Assembly (NCBI RefSeq): GCF_001307155.1
Contig: NZ_CP012830.1
Location: 1,791,501-1,855,500 of the forward strand
Direction: 5' to 3'
DNA: 64,000 bases
Source: Pseudomonas fluorescens
Lineage (GTDB): Bacteria > Pseudomonadota > Gammaproteobacteria > Pseudomonadales > Pseudomonadaceae
Shown: in pieces, positions 36,285-46,128 of the stretch
Position numbering within the stretch: the stretch's first letter is position 1
How the letters are laid out: each line of letters starts with the position of its first letter
Translations under genes and position numbers: made by a program
Notes under the pieces: generated by a model
Databases searched by the model: none
Told to the model about the DNA's origin: nothing
The model's input: the letters and a program-made list of their open reading frames with translations, nothing else

Positions 36285-37154
36285 TCAATGATGAGCGCCG
36301 AGCTCGCGAATCGTCTGTTTGAGGTTTTCGAAGTCGTAGTCCGAGAGGCCGACATAATCGAGCACCAGGTGCCCGATGCTATCCCACTCGTGGTCTTCGG
36401 TCTGATTGCCCAGCACCCGATACGACGCGCAAATGTGTTCCGCCATCTTCAGGATCGCCAGCAAGTTTTTCAACTGGCTGTTACGGGATGATTCGTCGCT
36501 GAAAATCGCCAGCGCATTGTGGTGATTGGCGATAGCGTCGGTCACATGCTCCGGCAGGCGCCAGGACTTCGCGGTGTAGTAACCGACCACGGCGTGGTTG
36601 GTGTTGAGTACGCGGTTCTCGGTATCAACCACGCGGCACTCGGCGTTGGCACTGGCGTAGGCTTCTTCCAGCACCGACATATAGTCGGGGAAGCGCTTGA
36701 GCATCAACGGCACACCACAATCGTGGAACAGGCCTAACGCATAAGCCTCGTCCACAGCCTGCGAACCAATGCGCTTGGCCAGGCTCAGGCTGGTCATCGC
36801 CACGTCCTGGGCGGTGTCCCAGAACCGGTTCAAGGTGACGATGGTGTCGTCATTCATCTCGCCCTTGATCGACTGCGCATTGATCAGATTGATGACCGAA
36901 CGACTGCCCAGCAGGTTCACCGCGCGCTGGATCGAGGCGATCTTGTTGCTCAGCCCGTAATACGGCGAATTGACGATCTTCAACAAAGCGCCAGAGAGGC
37001 CCGGGTCTTGGGAGATCAACTTCGCGATCACTTCCAGGTCCGGGTCCGGCATGTACTGCTCCATCTGCAAATCCACCATGATTTGCGGCTGAGGCGGCAC
37101 GCTAATGCCTTGCAGGGCCTGTTGAATCTGTTCGGAAGATAGCTCTTGGGACAT
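36285..37154 (-). CDS. HDOD-domain signalling protein
   Basis: The product is 289 aa. One HDOD domain spans about residues 20-215 (QDPGLSGALLKIVNSPYYG, then SIQRAVNLLGSRSVINL). The HD residues remain (GLFHDCGVPLML; ANHHNAL), but phosphodiesterase activity is not assumed because most HDOD proteins have lost the metal set. These proteins act in signalling, for example of motility, rather than in c-di-GMP breakdown. A link to mutM beyond proximity is unknown. Confidence 0.9.
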   Translation of the reverse strand: MSQELSSEQIQQALQGISVPPQPQIMVDLQMEQYMPDPDLEVIAKLISQDPGLSGALLKIVNSPYYGLSNKIASIQRAVNLLGSRSVINLINAQSIKGEMNDDTIVTLNRFWDTAQDVAMTSLSLAKRIGSQAVDEAYALGLFHDCGVPLMLKRFPDYMSVLEEAYASANAECRVVDTENRVLNTNHAVVGYYTAKSWRLPEHVTDAIANHHNALAIFSDESSRNSQLKNLLAILKMAEHICASYRVLGNQTEDHEWDSIGHLVLDYVGLSDYDFENLKQTIRELGAHH

Positions 37155-37301
37155 ACGTACTCACTCTGGGCCAAGGGGCGATTCTAGCGGAAAAAATCCG
37201 CCACATGGGCGATCTGTCCGACGCAACGCCCAGAAACAACCGCGCTGCGCCTCCCATCTAGCGCTATAATCCCGCTCTTTTTTTTCACCTGGAGCGACGT
37301 C

Positions 37302-38498
37302 ATGTCCCTGCCAAGCTTGCGCCTCAAAGCCAACGCCGACCGTCGCCTGCGCGCCGGCCACCTGTGGGTCTACAGTAACGAAATCGACGTAGCCGCCACC
37401 CCGCTGCACGGCTTCAAGGCTGGCGATCAAGCGATTCTCGAAGCTGCCGGCGGCAAGCCGCTGGGCATCGTCGCCATGAGCCCGAACAACCTGATCTGCG
37501 CTCGCCTGCTGTCGCGCGACATCAAGTTGCCGCTCGACAAGTCGCTGCTGGTGCACCGCCTCAACGTTGCGCTGTCCCTGCGCGAGCGCCTGTTCGACAA
37601 GCCGTTCTACCGCCTGGTCTACGGCGACTCCGACCTGCTGCCGGGCCTGGTAGTCGACCGTTTCGGCGACATCCTGGTGGTGCAGATCGCTTCGGCGACC
37701 ATGGAAGCTCATAAAGAAGACGTGATCGCGGCACTGACCCAAGTGCTCAAGCCAAGCGGCATCCTGTTCAAGAATGACTCCGCGGCCCGTGACGCCGAAG
37801 GCCTCAACCGCTACGTCGAAACCGTGTTCGGCCTGGTGCCGGAGTGGGTTGCCCTGGAAGAAAACGGCGTGAAGTTCGAGGCACCGGTCATCCAGGGACA
37901 GAAAACCGGCTGGTTCTACGACCACCGCATGAACCGCGCGCGCCTGGCACCTTATGCCAAAGGTAAACGCGTGCTGGACCTGTACAGCTACATCGGCGGC
38001 TGGGGCGTGCAAGCTGCCGCTTTCGGTGCCAGTGAAGTGTTCTGCGTCGACGCTTCGGCCTTCGCCCTCGACGGTGTCGAGCGTAACGCCGCACTGAACG
38101 GTTTCGCCGACAAAATGACCTGCATCGAAGGCGACGTGTTCGAAGCCCTGAAAGAGCTGAAAGCCAGCGAAGAACGATTCGACGTCATCGTGGCCGACCC
38201 GCCAGCGTTCATCAAACGCAAGAAAGACATGAAGAACGGCGAAGGCGCCTACCGTCGCCTGAACGAGCAAGCCATGCGCCTGCTCAACAAGGACGGCATC
38301 CTGGTCAGCGCTTCATGCTCGATGCACCTGCCTGAAGACGATCTGCAGAACATCCTGCTGACCAGCGCCCGTCACCTGGACCGCAACATCCAACTGCTGG
38401 AACGTGGCGGTCAGGGTCCTGATCACCCGGTGCACCCGGCGATTGCCGAGACGCGGTATATCAAGAGCATTACTTGCCGACTGCTGCCTAACAGCTGA
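37302..38498 (+). CDS. rlmI: 23S rRNA methyltransferase, RlmI type
   Basis: The product is 398 aa of the COG1092 group. An N-terminal PUA-like domain (LRLKANADRRLRAGHLWVYSNE) precedes a SAM domain with GQKTGWFYDHRMNR, VLDLYSYIGGWGVQAA, VIVADPPAFIKRKKD and VSASCSMHL holding the catalytic Cys. It is expected to form m5C in 23S rRNA. A TATAAT at 37265-37270 sits 32 bp before the ATG but no good -35 was found. Confidence 0.88.
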   Translation: MSLPSLRLKANADRRLRAGHLWVYSNEIDVAATPLHGFKAGDQAILEAAGGKPLGIVAMSPNNLICARLLSRDIKLPLDKSLLVHRLNVALSLRERLFDKPFYRLVYGDSDLLPGLVVDRFGDILVVQIASATMEAHKEDVIAALTQVLKPSGILFKNDSAARDAEGLNRYVETVFGLVPEWVALEENGVKFEAPVIQGQKTGWFYDHRMNRARLAPYAKGKRVLDLYSYIGGWGVQAAAFGASEVFCVDASAFALDGVERNAALNGFADKMTCIEGDVFEALKELKASEERFDVIVADPPAFIKRKKDMKNGEGAYRRLNEQAMRLLNKDGILVSASCSMHLPEDDLQNILLTSARHLDRNIQLLERGGQGPDHPVHPAIAETRYIKSITCRLLPNS

Positions 38499-38510
38499 TG
38501 GCTGAACTCG

Positions 38511-38543
38511 CTGTAGGAACGGGTTTGCCCGTTCCACAGCGAC
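38511..38543. repeat. Lone short REP-like hairpin after rlmI
   Basis: CTGTAGGAACGGGTTTGCCC then GTTCCACAGCGAC forms a GGAACGGG/CCCGTTCC stem with a 4-base loop. It is a different REP subtype from the A and B units, follows the rlmI stop by 12 bp, and could serve as its transcript end. Confidence 0.65.
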
Positions 38544-38644
38544 GGCCCGCATTACTACGGGAAGCCTCCTACGTTACTTTTGATTGAATTCCATTTTTCG
38601 CAGACTAGTATCGGTTTCTGGATTTACTCCGGAAAACAAAAACA

Positions 38645-39847
38645 ATGTCTGAGTCCACCTGTTCACCCTCAATCAGTGGCGACGTAAAGCGCCAACAACT
38701 CTCCCGTTTCATCCTCATCACCTGCATTTCCTTGATCAGCTTTTTCCCGATCAACATCCTGCTGCCTTCTTTTCCTGCCCTGGGTTCCAGGTTCGATACG
38801 CCAACGGCAGAAGTCGCACTCTCCATCAGCTTGTTCACGCTCGTCTTCTCGATCTCCCAACTGATCGCCGGTCCGCTATCGGATAAATGGGGCCGCAAGG
38901 AAGTCCTGATCGGCTGCATTACCCTGTCGATCCTCGGCGCTATTGGTTGTGCACTGGCCCCCAACTACCTGGCCTTCCTACTGTTTCGCGGTGTCCAAGC
39001 CATAGGCTGTGGTTTCTTCGTCCTGGGCCACGCGCTGGTGGAGGACCTGTTCGACGAACAAGACCGTGCCCGCGTGCGCCTCTATTACATGACCTTGAGC
39101 GGTTCGTTCGTCGCACTCTCGCCGCTGATCGGCTCATGGCTGCAAACCACATTCGACTGGCAAGGTAGCTTCTACGGGTTCGCCGCGATGGCGCTGGGTA
39201 TGTTGATCCATGCGTTCTGCATCCTGCCCTCCAAGTCCGCCAGCCCGCACCGCGAGCCCTCATCGATCATCGGCACGCTGAAAGCCGTCATACGTAATGG
39301 AGACTTCCTGCGCTACTGGTGGATCGCCGCGCTGGTATTCGCCTGCTACTTCGCGCTGATCAGCGTGACGCCATTGATTTTCATGGATGCGCTGAAACTG
39401 TCCGAATACCAGTACGCACTGGTGCTGATGGTGTACGGCGTGGCTTATCTGCTTGGCGGTGTGGCGGCCTCGTATCTGCAAAAACGCATCGCGCTGTCCC
39501 GGCAAATCAATATCGGCCTCGGATTGCTTTGCGTCGCGGGTGTGCTGCTGACGCTGATCCTCAGCTTTGATGTCATCACCACCGTGACTCTGCTGATCCC
39601 GATGCTCATCAGCGCCCTCGCCGTCACCCTGGTTCGACCCGCCGCGATTTCTGCGGCGATGCTGCTGTTTTCCAGCAGCGCCGGCACGGCAGCCTCGGCG
39701 GGCAACAGCATTATGTTCCTCACGGCCGCCGTCAGCAGTGCGGCATTGGCCCAGGCTGGCGATCATCTACTCATGACCATCGCCTTCAGTTTCATTGGGC
39801 TCAGCCTATGGGGATTACTGACCAATCACCGAACAGGCCGCCGCTAA
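38645..39847 (+). CDS. MFS efflux transporter, Bcr/CflA type
   Basis: The product is 400 aa with twelve hydrophobic segments. LLPSFPALGSRFDT after helix 1, then motif A GPLSDKWGRKEVLIGC and RGVQAIGCGFFVLGHAL, follow the Bcr/CflA pattern of drug:proton antiporters (DHA1). The substrate is unknown. Its stop overlaps by 4 bp the stop of the DUF4153 gene on the other strand, so the two are strictly convergent. Confidence 0.88.
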   Translation: MSESTCSPSISGDVKRQQLSRFILITCISLISFFPINILLPSFPALGSRFDTPTAEVALSISLFTLVFSISQLIAGPLSDKWGRKEVLIGCITLSILGAIGCALAPNYLAFLLFRGVQAIGCGFFVLGHALVEDLFDEQDRARVRLYYMTLSGSFVALSPLIGSWLQTTFDWQGSFYGFAAMALGMLIHAFCILPSKSASPHREPSSIIGTLKAVIRNGDFLRYWWIAALVFACYFALISVTPLIFMDALKLSEYQYALVLMVYGVAYLLGGVAASYLQKRIALSRQINIGLGLLCVAGVLLTLILSFDVITTVTLLIPMLISALAVTLVRPAAISAAMLLFSSSAGTAASAGNSIMFLTAAVSSAALAQAGDHLLMTIAFSFIGLSLWGLLTNHRTGRR

Positions 39848-41577
39848 GGCTCTCGAATCACTGGCGTGAGCAGCATATCGCTGGACTGCAATTGTCTGTA
39901 ACGCGGCTTGACCAACGAAATCCTGCCTTCGCGGATATCGTTAATCAGCGTCTCGGTGTCAACATTTCCGTCGGGGAGTTGCGTCCACACCAGAGGGCCG
40001 CGATCGTCCCACTCGCCTTTCCCGTCCAGGGCATAAATGCGCGGTGGTTTGAAATCGTGGCGGAAACTGGTGCGGGGCACCACCAACACCTCGTTCTGGC
40101 CGTCCTGGTCGAGGTCGACCGCCCATAGCACGCAGCCGGGCTCGCAAGGCGAATCGGTGTTCAGACTGATCTCGGCAAACTGCTCACTGCCTTTGGGCTT
40201 GGGGCCGATCCATTCCAGTTCGGGCTTGGGTCGTCGGGCCCGCTCCTTTGCATACTGCTCACTGAAACTCAGTGATGTGTCGTCCATCCTCTCGCGCAAC
40301 GCGCGGCGTGCGTCCGGATCAAGAATGCGCTCCTGATCCAGATCAACTTGCAGCTTGGCATACGCCTCTTCACCGGCCTTCTCCAGGCCAAACCGCAGGT
40401 AGTGCGCATCAAACGCCTCAGCCTTGGTGCGCCCATCGAGCAAGCGCCGCACCTGATCGTCAACGCTGAGCTGTACAGGGTTGAGCAGCGGCGTATTGAT
40501 CAACACCAACAGCACACAAAACAGCAACGCCAGTGCCGGGTTGGTCACGCGCAAGTTGCCCAGCCAGGCCGGCGAGCGCAAGGCCACCGCCCACACCGCC
40601 GCCAGGCCGTACAAGCCACACAGCAAGGCAAGCGCCAGCGCGACGAAACGTTGCGGCGACAAGGCATATTGCTCGACCCGCAGCCAGCTTGAGTAAAACG
40701 CCAAGGCGGCGAGAACCGGCAGGCACAAAAGGCTCAACTCGATAAAGTGCGTCAACCATTTGGGGTACGGCCGAGTTTGGACGCCCTGCTGGAAAACGCC
40801 ATTGAGCAAGAACAGTTGAGCGCCGGCCAACACCAGCAAAATCGGGGTGGAGTAGCCCGTGGCCCAAATCCGATCAAGTCCGGTGAAAGGCAAGGTCAGG
40901 GTAAACAGCACACTGATCAGTGCAATCAACGGCAACAGCAATCCACAGGCACTGAACAACATGCCGCGCATCTGGCCGATGACTTTCTCGCTGCGCGCCG
41001 CCAAGTACATGCCTAGCGCAAACACCAGCGGCAGGCTGAAGCACAGGAACACCTGGCTCCAGAAGTGGCGCTCGAAAAATTCGATGCCCAACATCAGGAA
41101 CAGTCGGCTCCAAAGCTTGAGCAACAACATGAACAATCCCACCAGAATCAGCGCGTACAGCACGATGAACACACTGTTCCAGGCTTGCTGAAACAAGTCT
41201 TCATAGCGCCAGCGCTGCCCTTTGACGGCGGGCCAGGCGAACAGGAAGCTGGCGCAGACATAGCTCAACAACACCAGGCTGATGAACCAGGAGTTGATCG
41301 CCCAGCGGCTGCTGACGACATGCTCGGGGCCGTAGCAGACCCACAGCGTCATACCGCCCATCAGCAGGGTGAACGCCAGCGTAGGCAGCAGAGAGCGCCA
41401 CTGTCGGACTTTCTCCCCGAGCAACTGCAACGTTGTCCCGCCCACCAGGACCACGGTGCAGGTGACAAAAAACAGCGTTTCGCTCACGCGATAGAGCTGG
41501 TCGGAGTAGAAGAATACGATTCCCTGGATCAGGCCGATCAGCAGGTAAAACCCAAGAAAACGATTGAGACCGGGCAT
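39844..41577 (-). CDS. DUF4153 membrane protein with a C-terminal soluble domain
   Basis: The product is 577 aa from the ATG at 41577, which has AAAGGA at a good distance; an in-frame ATG 30 bases upstream has none. Eleven to twelve hydrophobic helices fill residues 1-370 (DUF4153), and a soluble C-terminal ~200 residues holds an Asp loop (AVDLDQDGQNEVLVV), like the calcium loops of VCBS/FG-GAP repeats. The gene is monocistronic. Function is unknown. Confidence 0.82.
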   Translation of the reverse strand: MPGLNRFLGFYLLIGLIQGIVFFYSDQLYRVSETLFFVTCTVVLVGGTTLQLLGEKVRQWRSLLPTLAFTLLMGGMTLWVCYGPEHVVSSRWAINSWFISLVLLSYVCASFLFAWPAVKGQRWRYEDLFQQAWNSVFIVLYALILVGLFMLLLKLWSRLFLMLGIEFFERHFWSQVFLCFSLPLVFALGMYLAARSEKVIGQMRGMLFSACGLLLPLIALISVLFTLTLPFTGLDRIWATGYSTPILLVLAGAQLFLLNGVFQQGVQTRPYPKWLTHFIELSLLCLPVLAALAFYSSWLRVEQYALSPQRFVALALALLCGLYGLAAVWAVALRSPAWLGNLRVTNPALALLFCVLLVLINTPLLNPVQLSVDDQVRRLLDGRTKAEAFDAHYLRFGLEKAGEEAYAKLQVDLDQERILDPDARRALRERMDDTSLSFSEQYAKERARRPKPELEWIGPKPKGSEQFAEISLNTDSPCEPGCVLWAVDLDQDGQNEVLVVPRTSFRHDFKPPRIYALDGKGEWDDRGPLVWTQLPDGNVDTETLINDIREGRISLVKPRYRQLQSSDMLLTPVIREP

Positions 41578-41855
41578 TCCAGTTCCTTTGGAGTGGGGGA
41601 AGGGCAAAAGGTCGCCAGTCTAAACAAAGCCGCCGGCCCTGAGTATTGCCCCGTTCCCTCCAGCCGCCAGCGGTGTAGAATCGAACGATTCATCGCCAGT
41701 CATCCCCCGGCGGGTTTATGAGCTCGAGGCCCAAGCAAGCGGCGATCCCGCGACGCGAGTGGCAACTTTCGGACACACGGCCATTTCTGAGTGTTCCCAA
41801 GGTCAATAGAAGCTCACTCCCCTTTTGATACCTGCTTAGCCGCCCGGAGTGCTCC

Positions 41856-43697
41856 ATGCCTGATTACCGTTCGAAAACATCCACCCATGGCCGCAACATG
41901 GCCGGCGCCCGCGCACTGTGGCGCGCCACGGGGATGAAAGATGACGACTTCAAAAAGCCGATCATCGCCATTGCCAACTCGTTCACCCAATTCGTACCGG
42001 GCCACGTCCACCTCAAGGACCTCGGCCAACTGGTCGCCCGCGAGATCGAACGTGCTGGCGGCGTCGCCAAGGAATTCAACACCATCGCGGTCGATGACGG
42101 CATCGCCATGGGCCATGACGGCATGCTGTATTCGCTGCCGAGCCGCGAGATCATCGCCGACTCCGTCGAGTACATGGTCAACGCCCACTGCGCCGACGCC
42201 ATCGTGTGCATCTCCAACTGCGACAAGATCACCCCTGGCATGCTGATGGCCGCCCTGCGCCTGAACATCCCGGTGATCTTCGTCTCCGGCGGCCCGATGG
42301 AAGCCGGCAAGACCAAACTCGCCAGCCACGGCCTCGACCTGGTCGACGCCATGGTTATCGCCGCCGACTCCAGCGCTTCTGACGAGAAAGTCGCCGAGTA
42401 CGAGCGCAGCGCCTGCCCGACCTGCGGTTCGTGCTCCGGCATGTTCACCGCCAACTCGATGAACTGCCTGACCGAAGCCCTCGGCCTGGCACTGCCGGGT
42501 AACGGTTCGACACTGGCCACCCACAGCGACCGTGAACAACTGTTCCTGCAAGCCGGCCGCACCATCGTCGAACTGTGCAAACGCTACTACGGCGAGAACG
42601 ATGAGTCGGTGTTGCCACGCAACATCGCCAACTTCAAGGCGTTCGAAAACGCCATGACGCTGGACATCGCCATGGGCGGCTCGACCAACACCATCCTGCA
42701 CCTGCTGGCCGCCGCCCAGGAAGCCGAGATCGATTTCGACCTGCGCGACATCGACCGTCTTTCCCGCCACGTTCCGCAACTGTGCAAAGTCGCGCCAAAC
42801 ATCCAGAAGTACCACATGGAAGACGTGCACCGCGCCGGCGGGATCTTCAGCATCCTCGGTTCCCTGGCCCGTGGCGGCTTGCTGCACACCGACCTGCCGA
42901 CCGTGCACAGCAAGACCATGGCTGAAGGTATCGCCAAGTGGGACATTACCCAAACCACTGACGAAGCGGTGCACCACTTCTTCAAGGCCGGGCCTGCGGG
43001 TATCCCGACCCAGACCGCGTTCAGCCAGTCGACCCGTTGGGAAACCCTCGACGACGACCGTGAAAACGGCTGCATCCGCAGTGTCGAACACGCCTATTCG
43101 CAAGAAGGCGGCCTGGCCGTGCTTTACGGCAACATCGCCCTCGACGGTTGCGTGGTGAAAACCGCTGGCGTCGACGAGTCGATCCACGTCTTCGAAGGCA
43201 ACGCGAAGATCTTCGAAAGCCAGGACAGCGCCGTGCGCGGCATCCTCGCCGATGAAGTGAAAGAAGGCGATATCGTCATCATTCGCTACGAAGGTCCGAA
43301 AGGCGGCCCGGGCATGCAGGAAATGCTCTACCCGACGTCCTACCTGAAATCCAAGGGCCTGGGCAAAGCCTGCGCCTTGCTCACCGACGGCCGCTTCTCC
43401 GGCGGCACCTCGGGCCTGTCCATCGGTCACGCGTCCCCAGAAGCCGCTGCCGGCGGTGCAATTGGCCTGGTACGGGACGGCGACAAGGTACTGATCGACA
43501 TTCCGAACCGCTCGATCAACCTGTTGGTCAGCGACGAAGAGTTGGCTGCGCGCCGCGTGGAGCAAGACAAGAAAGGCTGGAAACCGGTTGAAGTGCGTCC
43601 ACGTAAGGTGACCACCGCACTGAAAGCCTACGCCTTGCTGGCGACCAGCGCCGACAAGGGCGCTGTACGTAACAAAGCGATGCTCGACGGGCTGTAA
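41856..43697 (+). CDS. ilvD: Dihydroxy-acid dehydratase
   Basis: The product is 613 aa. Cluster-binding Cys are in [12 protein letters not shown] and [18 protein letters not shown], and the C-terminal [20 protein letters not shown] carries active-site residues. It forms the 2-oxo acids of isoleucine and valine synthesis using an iron-sulfur cluster. It is monocistronic. The 278 bp upstream of it show no branched-chain leader peptide. A clear terminator follows. Confidence 0.97.
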   Translation: MPDYRSKTSTHGRNMAGARALWRATGMKDDDFKKPIIAIANSFTQFVPGHVHLKDLGQLVAREIERAGGVAKEFNTIAVDDGIAMGHDGMLYSLPSREIIADSVEYMVNAHCADAIVCISNCDKITPGMLMAALRLNIPVIFVSGGPMEAGKTKLASHGLDLVDAMVIAADSSASDEKVAEYERSACPTCGSCSGMFTANSMNCLTEALGLALPGNGSTLATHSDREQLFLQAGRTIVELCKRYYGENDESVLPRNIANFKAFENAMTLDIAMGGSTNTILHLLAAAQEAEIDFDLRDIDRLSRHVPQLCKVAPNIQKYHMEDVHRAGGIFSILGSLARGGLLHTDLPTVHSKTMAEGIAKWDITQTTDEAVHHFFKAGPAGIPTQTAFSQSTRWETLDDDRENGCIRSVEHAYSQEGGLAVLYGNIALDGCVVKTAGVDESIHVFEGNAKIFESQDSAVRGILADEVKEGDIVIIRYEGPKGGPGMQEMLYPTSYLKSKGLGKACALLTDGRFSGGTSGLSIGHASPEAAAGGAIGLVRDGDKVLIDIPNRSINLLVSDEELAARRVEQDKKGWKPVEVRPRKVTTALKAYALLATSADKGAVRNKAMLDGL

Positions 43698-43719
43698 TGC
43701 TTAACCGTTGAACACAAAA

Positions 43720-43748
43720 ATGCCCCGCCAAGTGCGGGGCATTTTTTT
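43720..43748 (+). terminator. Intrinsic terminator of ilvD
   Basis: ATGCCCCGC/GCGGGGCAT forms a 9 bp stem with a 5-base loop, followed by a run of seven T. It starts 23 bp after the ilvD stop. The A-run before it also lets it act for the convergent SGNH gene. Confidence 0.93.
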
Positions 43749-43799
43749 GCGTTTCAGAAGCCTCTGTGGGCGCCTAAAGCTGTGCAGCCTCAGCAAGGC

Positions 43800-45026
43800 T
43801 CACGGCATGCGCTCGCCCAACTGCTCCCGCAGGAAGCGATACAGTCCCTCGGCGCTCTTGCGATAACCATCCGCGGTCAGGTGCACCAGATCATTGCGGG
43901 CCAGCTCATTGGCCTGCCACCGGCTGATAGAGCAATCACCGCCCATGAAGGCCTGCCAGTCCCAGAACAGCACGCGATTGCGCTGCGCCACGGCTTTCTG
44001 GATCTGGATAAGCTGTCGCAAGGGCTGCGGCTGCGCGGAAGCGCAGGCACTCGCGCCACGGTGTTTGATGGAGTCCGGCGCACCGACCAGCAGAATCACG
44101 GCCTTGGGCAAGGTTTTACGCAACAGGGTGATTTTGTCCTGCAACTGGCTCCGGTATTTATCCAGATCCAGGTCGTCGTCAAAGGCCTCGTTGGTGCCGT
44201 AGGCCAGGATAACCATGTCCGGGCGCAACGCCTTGAGTGTGTCCGGCCAATCGGCCTGCCACTTGTCCAGCACGTCCAGCCGGGCACCGTTGATGCCCAG
44301 CGCCGAATAAATCACCCCGGAGCTCTTCTGCCCGAGGATATTCCAGCCACCCAGGGCCAGTCCCTCGGTATGGGTGACACTCATTTCCACTGGCAGCGTC
44401 ACGTTGTTGAACGGCGGGCTGAAGCGCCACTGCCCGCCCGTGGCCGCAAGCATGCGAGTGGCCTGAGTGAGATTGGTCTGGGCCTTGAGGCTGCTGTTGG
44501 CAGACGCCTGATAGAGCGCTGAAATCCGGTACTGCTGGAGACTGCCTTCGCGCTCGGCGATCTGCACCTTGGCCCCCGGGGTCATCGGTAACGACAAGTA
44601 ACCGCCCAGTGGGAACTGAGTACTTTGTTGATTACGCGCCGAGACCAGCGACCACTGACGATTGGCGGCGGTGAGGATGACCCGTTCATAGCGCGTGCCC
44701 GGCACAGGCGTTGCGGCGACAAACCCTATCCCGCCATCACCGTACTGGGCCTGCAACAACCGCCGCACCTCACCACTGAACAGATCGGCCGCTGTGTGGG
44801 AGTCGCCCAACTGCACAATGGTGATCGGCGTGCGATCCGCCGTATTGAACTTGCGCGCCAGTGCCGCCAGGTTCGGATCACCGCCCCCCACCGGCACGAC
44901 GTTCTTCGAGGTGTAGCCAGGTTTTTTCGGCGCAGACGCCGGTGTGGCCTGGACCTCGGTCGTGGGGCTGCAACTGCTCAGCAGAGTAATGCTCAACAAC
45001 AGCGCAATGCCGTGCAGTCGCCGCAT
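43800..45026 (-). CDS. SGNH/GDSL hydrolase lipoprotein, third gene of the O-acetylation-like cluster
   Basis: The product is 408 aa with a lipoprotein signal (lipobox LSSC, Cys19). The SGNH block I is IVQLGDSHTAADL (Ser76), and VILAYGTNEAFDD supplies the Asn block. DLVHLTADGY near the C-terminus gives the Asp-His pair. It lies 1 bp after the DUF459 gene. In known peptidoglycan O-acetylation loci an esterase of this fold (Ape type) follows the MBOAT and SGNH transferase, so an esterase/acetyltransferase role at the envelope is inferred. Confidence 0.82.
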   Translation of the reverse strand: MRRLHGIALLLSITLLSSCSPTTEVQATPASAPKKPGYTSKNVVPVGGGDPNLAALARKFNTADRTPITIVQLGDSHTAADLFSGEVRRLLQAQYGDGGIGFVAATPVPGTRYERVILTAANRQWSLVSARNQQSTQFPLGGYLSLPMTPGAKVQIAEREGSLQQYRISALYQASANSSLKAQTNLTQATRMLAATGGQWRFSPPFNNVTLPVEMSVTHTEGLALGGWNILGQKSSGVIYSALGINGARLDVLDKWQADWPDTLKALRPDMVILAYGTNEAFDDDLDLDKYRSQLQDKITLLRKTLPKAVILLVGAPDSIKHRGASACASAQPQPLRQLIQIQKAVAQRNRVLFWDWQAFMGGDCSISRWQANELARNDLVHLTADGYRKSAEGLYRFLREQLGERMP

Positions 45027-45027
45027 A

Positions 45028-46128
45028 TCAGTGCTCCGTCAATTGTTGGCTGGGAAAGTTGATCAGCGACAACACGCGTTCGGCGATCAGCCTTTGCCCG
45101 GTCGGTGTGAAATGGATACCGTCATCGACCCGGGTCTTGACCTTCCGACTACCGTCGACCGTCAGGTAATAGGAGAACTCATCGGTTTGATAGCCCAGAA
45201 TCTCGTTGGCCGACACAAAGTGCTGATGGTAGGCCGCAAGCTGACTTTTGTAGAGCCCGTTCAGGTAGGCCATGGCCGTCGACAGCTTGGCCTTCTCCAT
45301 GTTTGGCGGGCCGACCCAGATCACCTGTACCTGGTGTGTGCGGGCAGAGTCGAGAATGGAGTCGATACGCTGACGATAGGCCACTTCCCATTCGGGGGTC
45401 TTGAAGCGCAAGAACGGTTTGTGCTTGCCGTCGGGCATGTCCCAGGGATCGTTGGGGCCGAGGAACATCACCATCAGGCGAATCTTCGGGTGGCCCTGCA
45501 AGGTGCTTTCGACGGTCTTCGGCCAGTTGAAAAAGCTCGGGTAGGCCAGCCCGGTACTCTGCCGGCTCAGGTTGATGCTCTTGACCTTGTAACGCTTGAG
45601 CAGGGTGTTCGCCATATGCGGGGCGACTCCTTGCATCAGCGAGTCACCGACAAAAAGCACCTCGTCACCGAGCGCCAGCGTCGCCATCAGCGGAGTGACC
45701 GGCGCGCCGTCAACGGGCGGCGCAGGCTTCACCGCAGGATCAGTCACGACCTGGGGCGGAGCTTCTACCGATTTCGCTGCCTGTTCGAGTGTCGGCAATG
45801 GCGCGAGCGTCTCGCCAAGCGGTTCCTCTTCATTTACTGCTGCTTGAGCCTGATCGATCAGTTTGACGTCATCCAGGCCCTCAAGCCGGGCGATGAAACC
45901 TGACCGCACATCCGCCAGCGTCTGGTTCAACTGAGCTCCGAAACGCCACTGCGGATTCTGCGCCAGGCCGGGAATCTCGCAGCCATCGTGATACTTCTGC
46001 TGACAGTACAGACGAATCGAGTCCTGGTTGAACCAAAACAGCAGCGCGCTGATGACGAGGATCGCATACAACACTTTGAGTGCGCCGCTCAGGTTCGTGG
46101 GCAGTGGCGATGCGTTAGAAACTGGCAT
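45028..46128 (-). CDS. SGNH-fold, DUF459 family membrane-anchored protein
   Basis: The product is 366 aa from the ATG at 46128, overlapping the MBOAT gene by 14 bp; an ATG 33 bases upstream is possible. One N-terminal membrane helix is at about 17-34. A Pro/Ala linker runs from about 105 to 145, and the SGNH domain has VLFVGDSLMQG (Ser163), FLGPNDPWD and DDGIHFTPTGQ. DUF459/SGNH partners of MBOAT proteins transfer or remove acetyl groups on envelope sugars in the periplasm. Confidence 0.83.
   Translation of the reverse strand: MPVSNASPLPTNLSGALKVLYAILVISALLFWFNQDSIRLYCQQKYHDGCEIPGLAQNPQWRFGAQLNQTLADVRSGFIARLEGLDDVKLIDQAQAAVNEEEPLGETLAPLPTLEQAAKSVEAPPQVVTDPAVKPAPPVDGAPVTPLMATLALGDEVLFVGDSLMQGVAPHMANTLLKRYKVKSINLSRQSTGLAYPSFFNWPKTVESTLQGHPKIRLMVMFLGPNDPWDMPDGKHKPFLRFKTPEWEVAYRQRIDSILDSARTHQVQVIWVGPPNMEKAKLSTAMAYLNGLYKSQLAAYHQHFVSANEILGYQTDEFSYYLTVDGSRKVKTRVDDGIHFTPTGQRLIAERVLSLINFPSQQLTEH

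Noticed and set aside
37265..37270. TATAAT as the rlmI promoter
   Set aside because: No convincing -35 box at 16-18 bp; mentioned under rlmI but not listed as a promoter.
41718..41828. A 36-codon ORF before ilvD as an attenuator leader peptide
   Set aside because: It has no run of Ile, Val or Leu codons (MSSRPKQAAI...), and no terminator/antiterminator pair follows.
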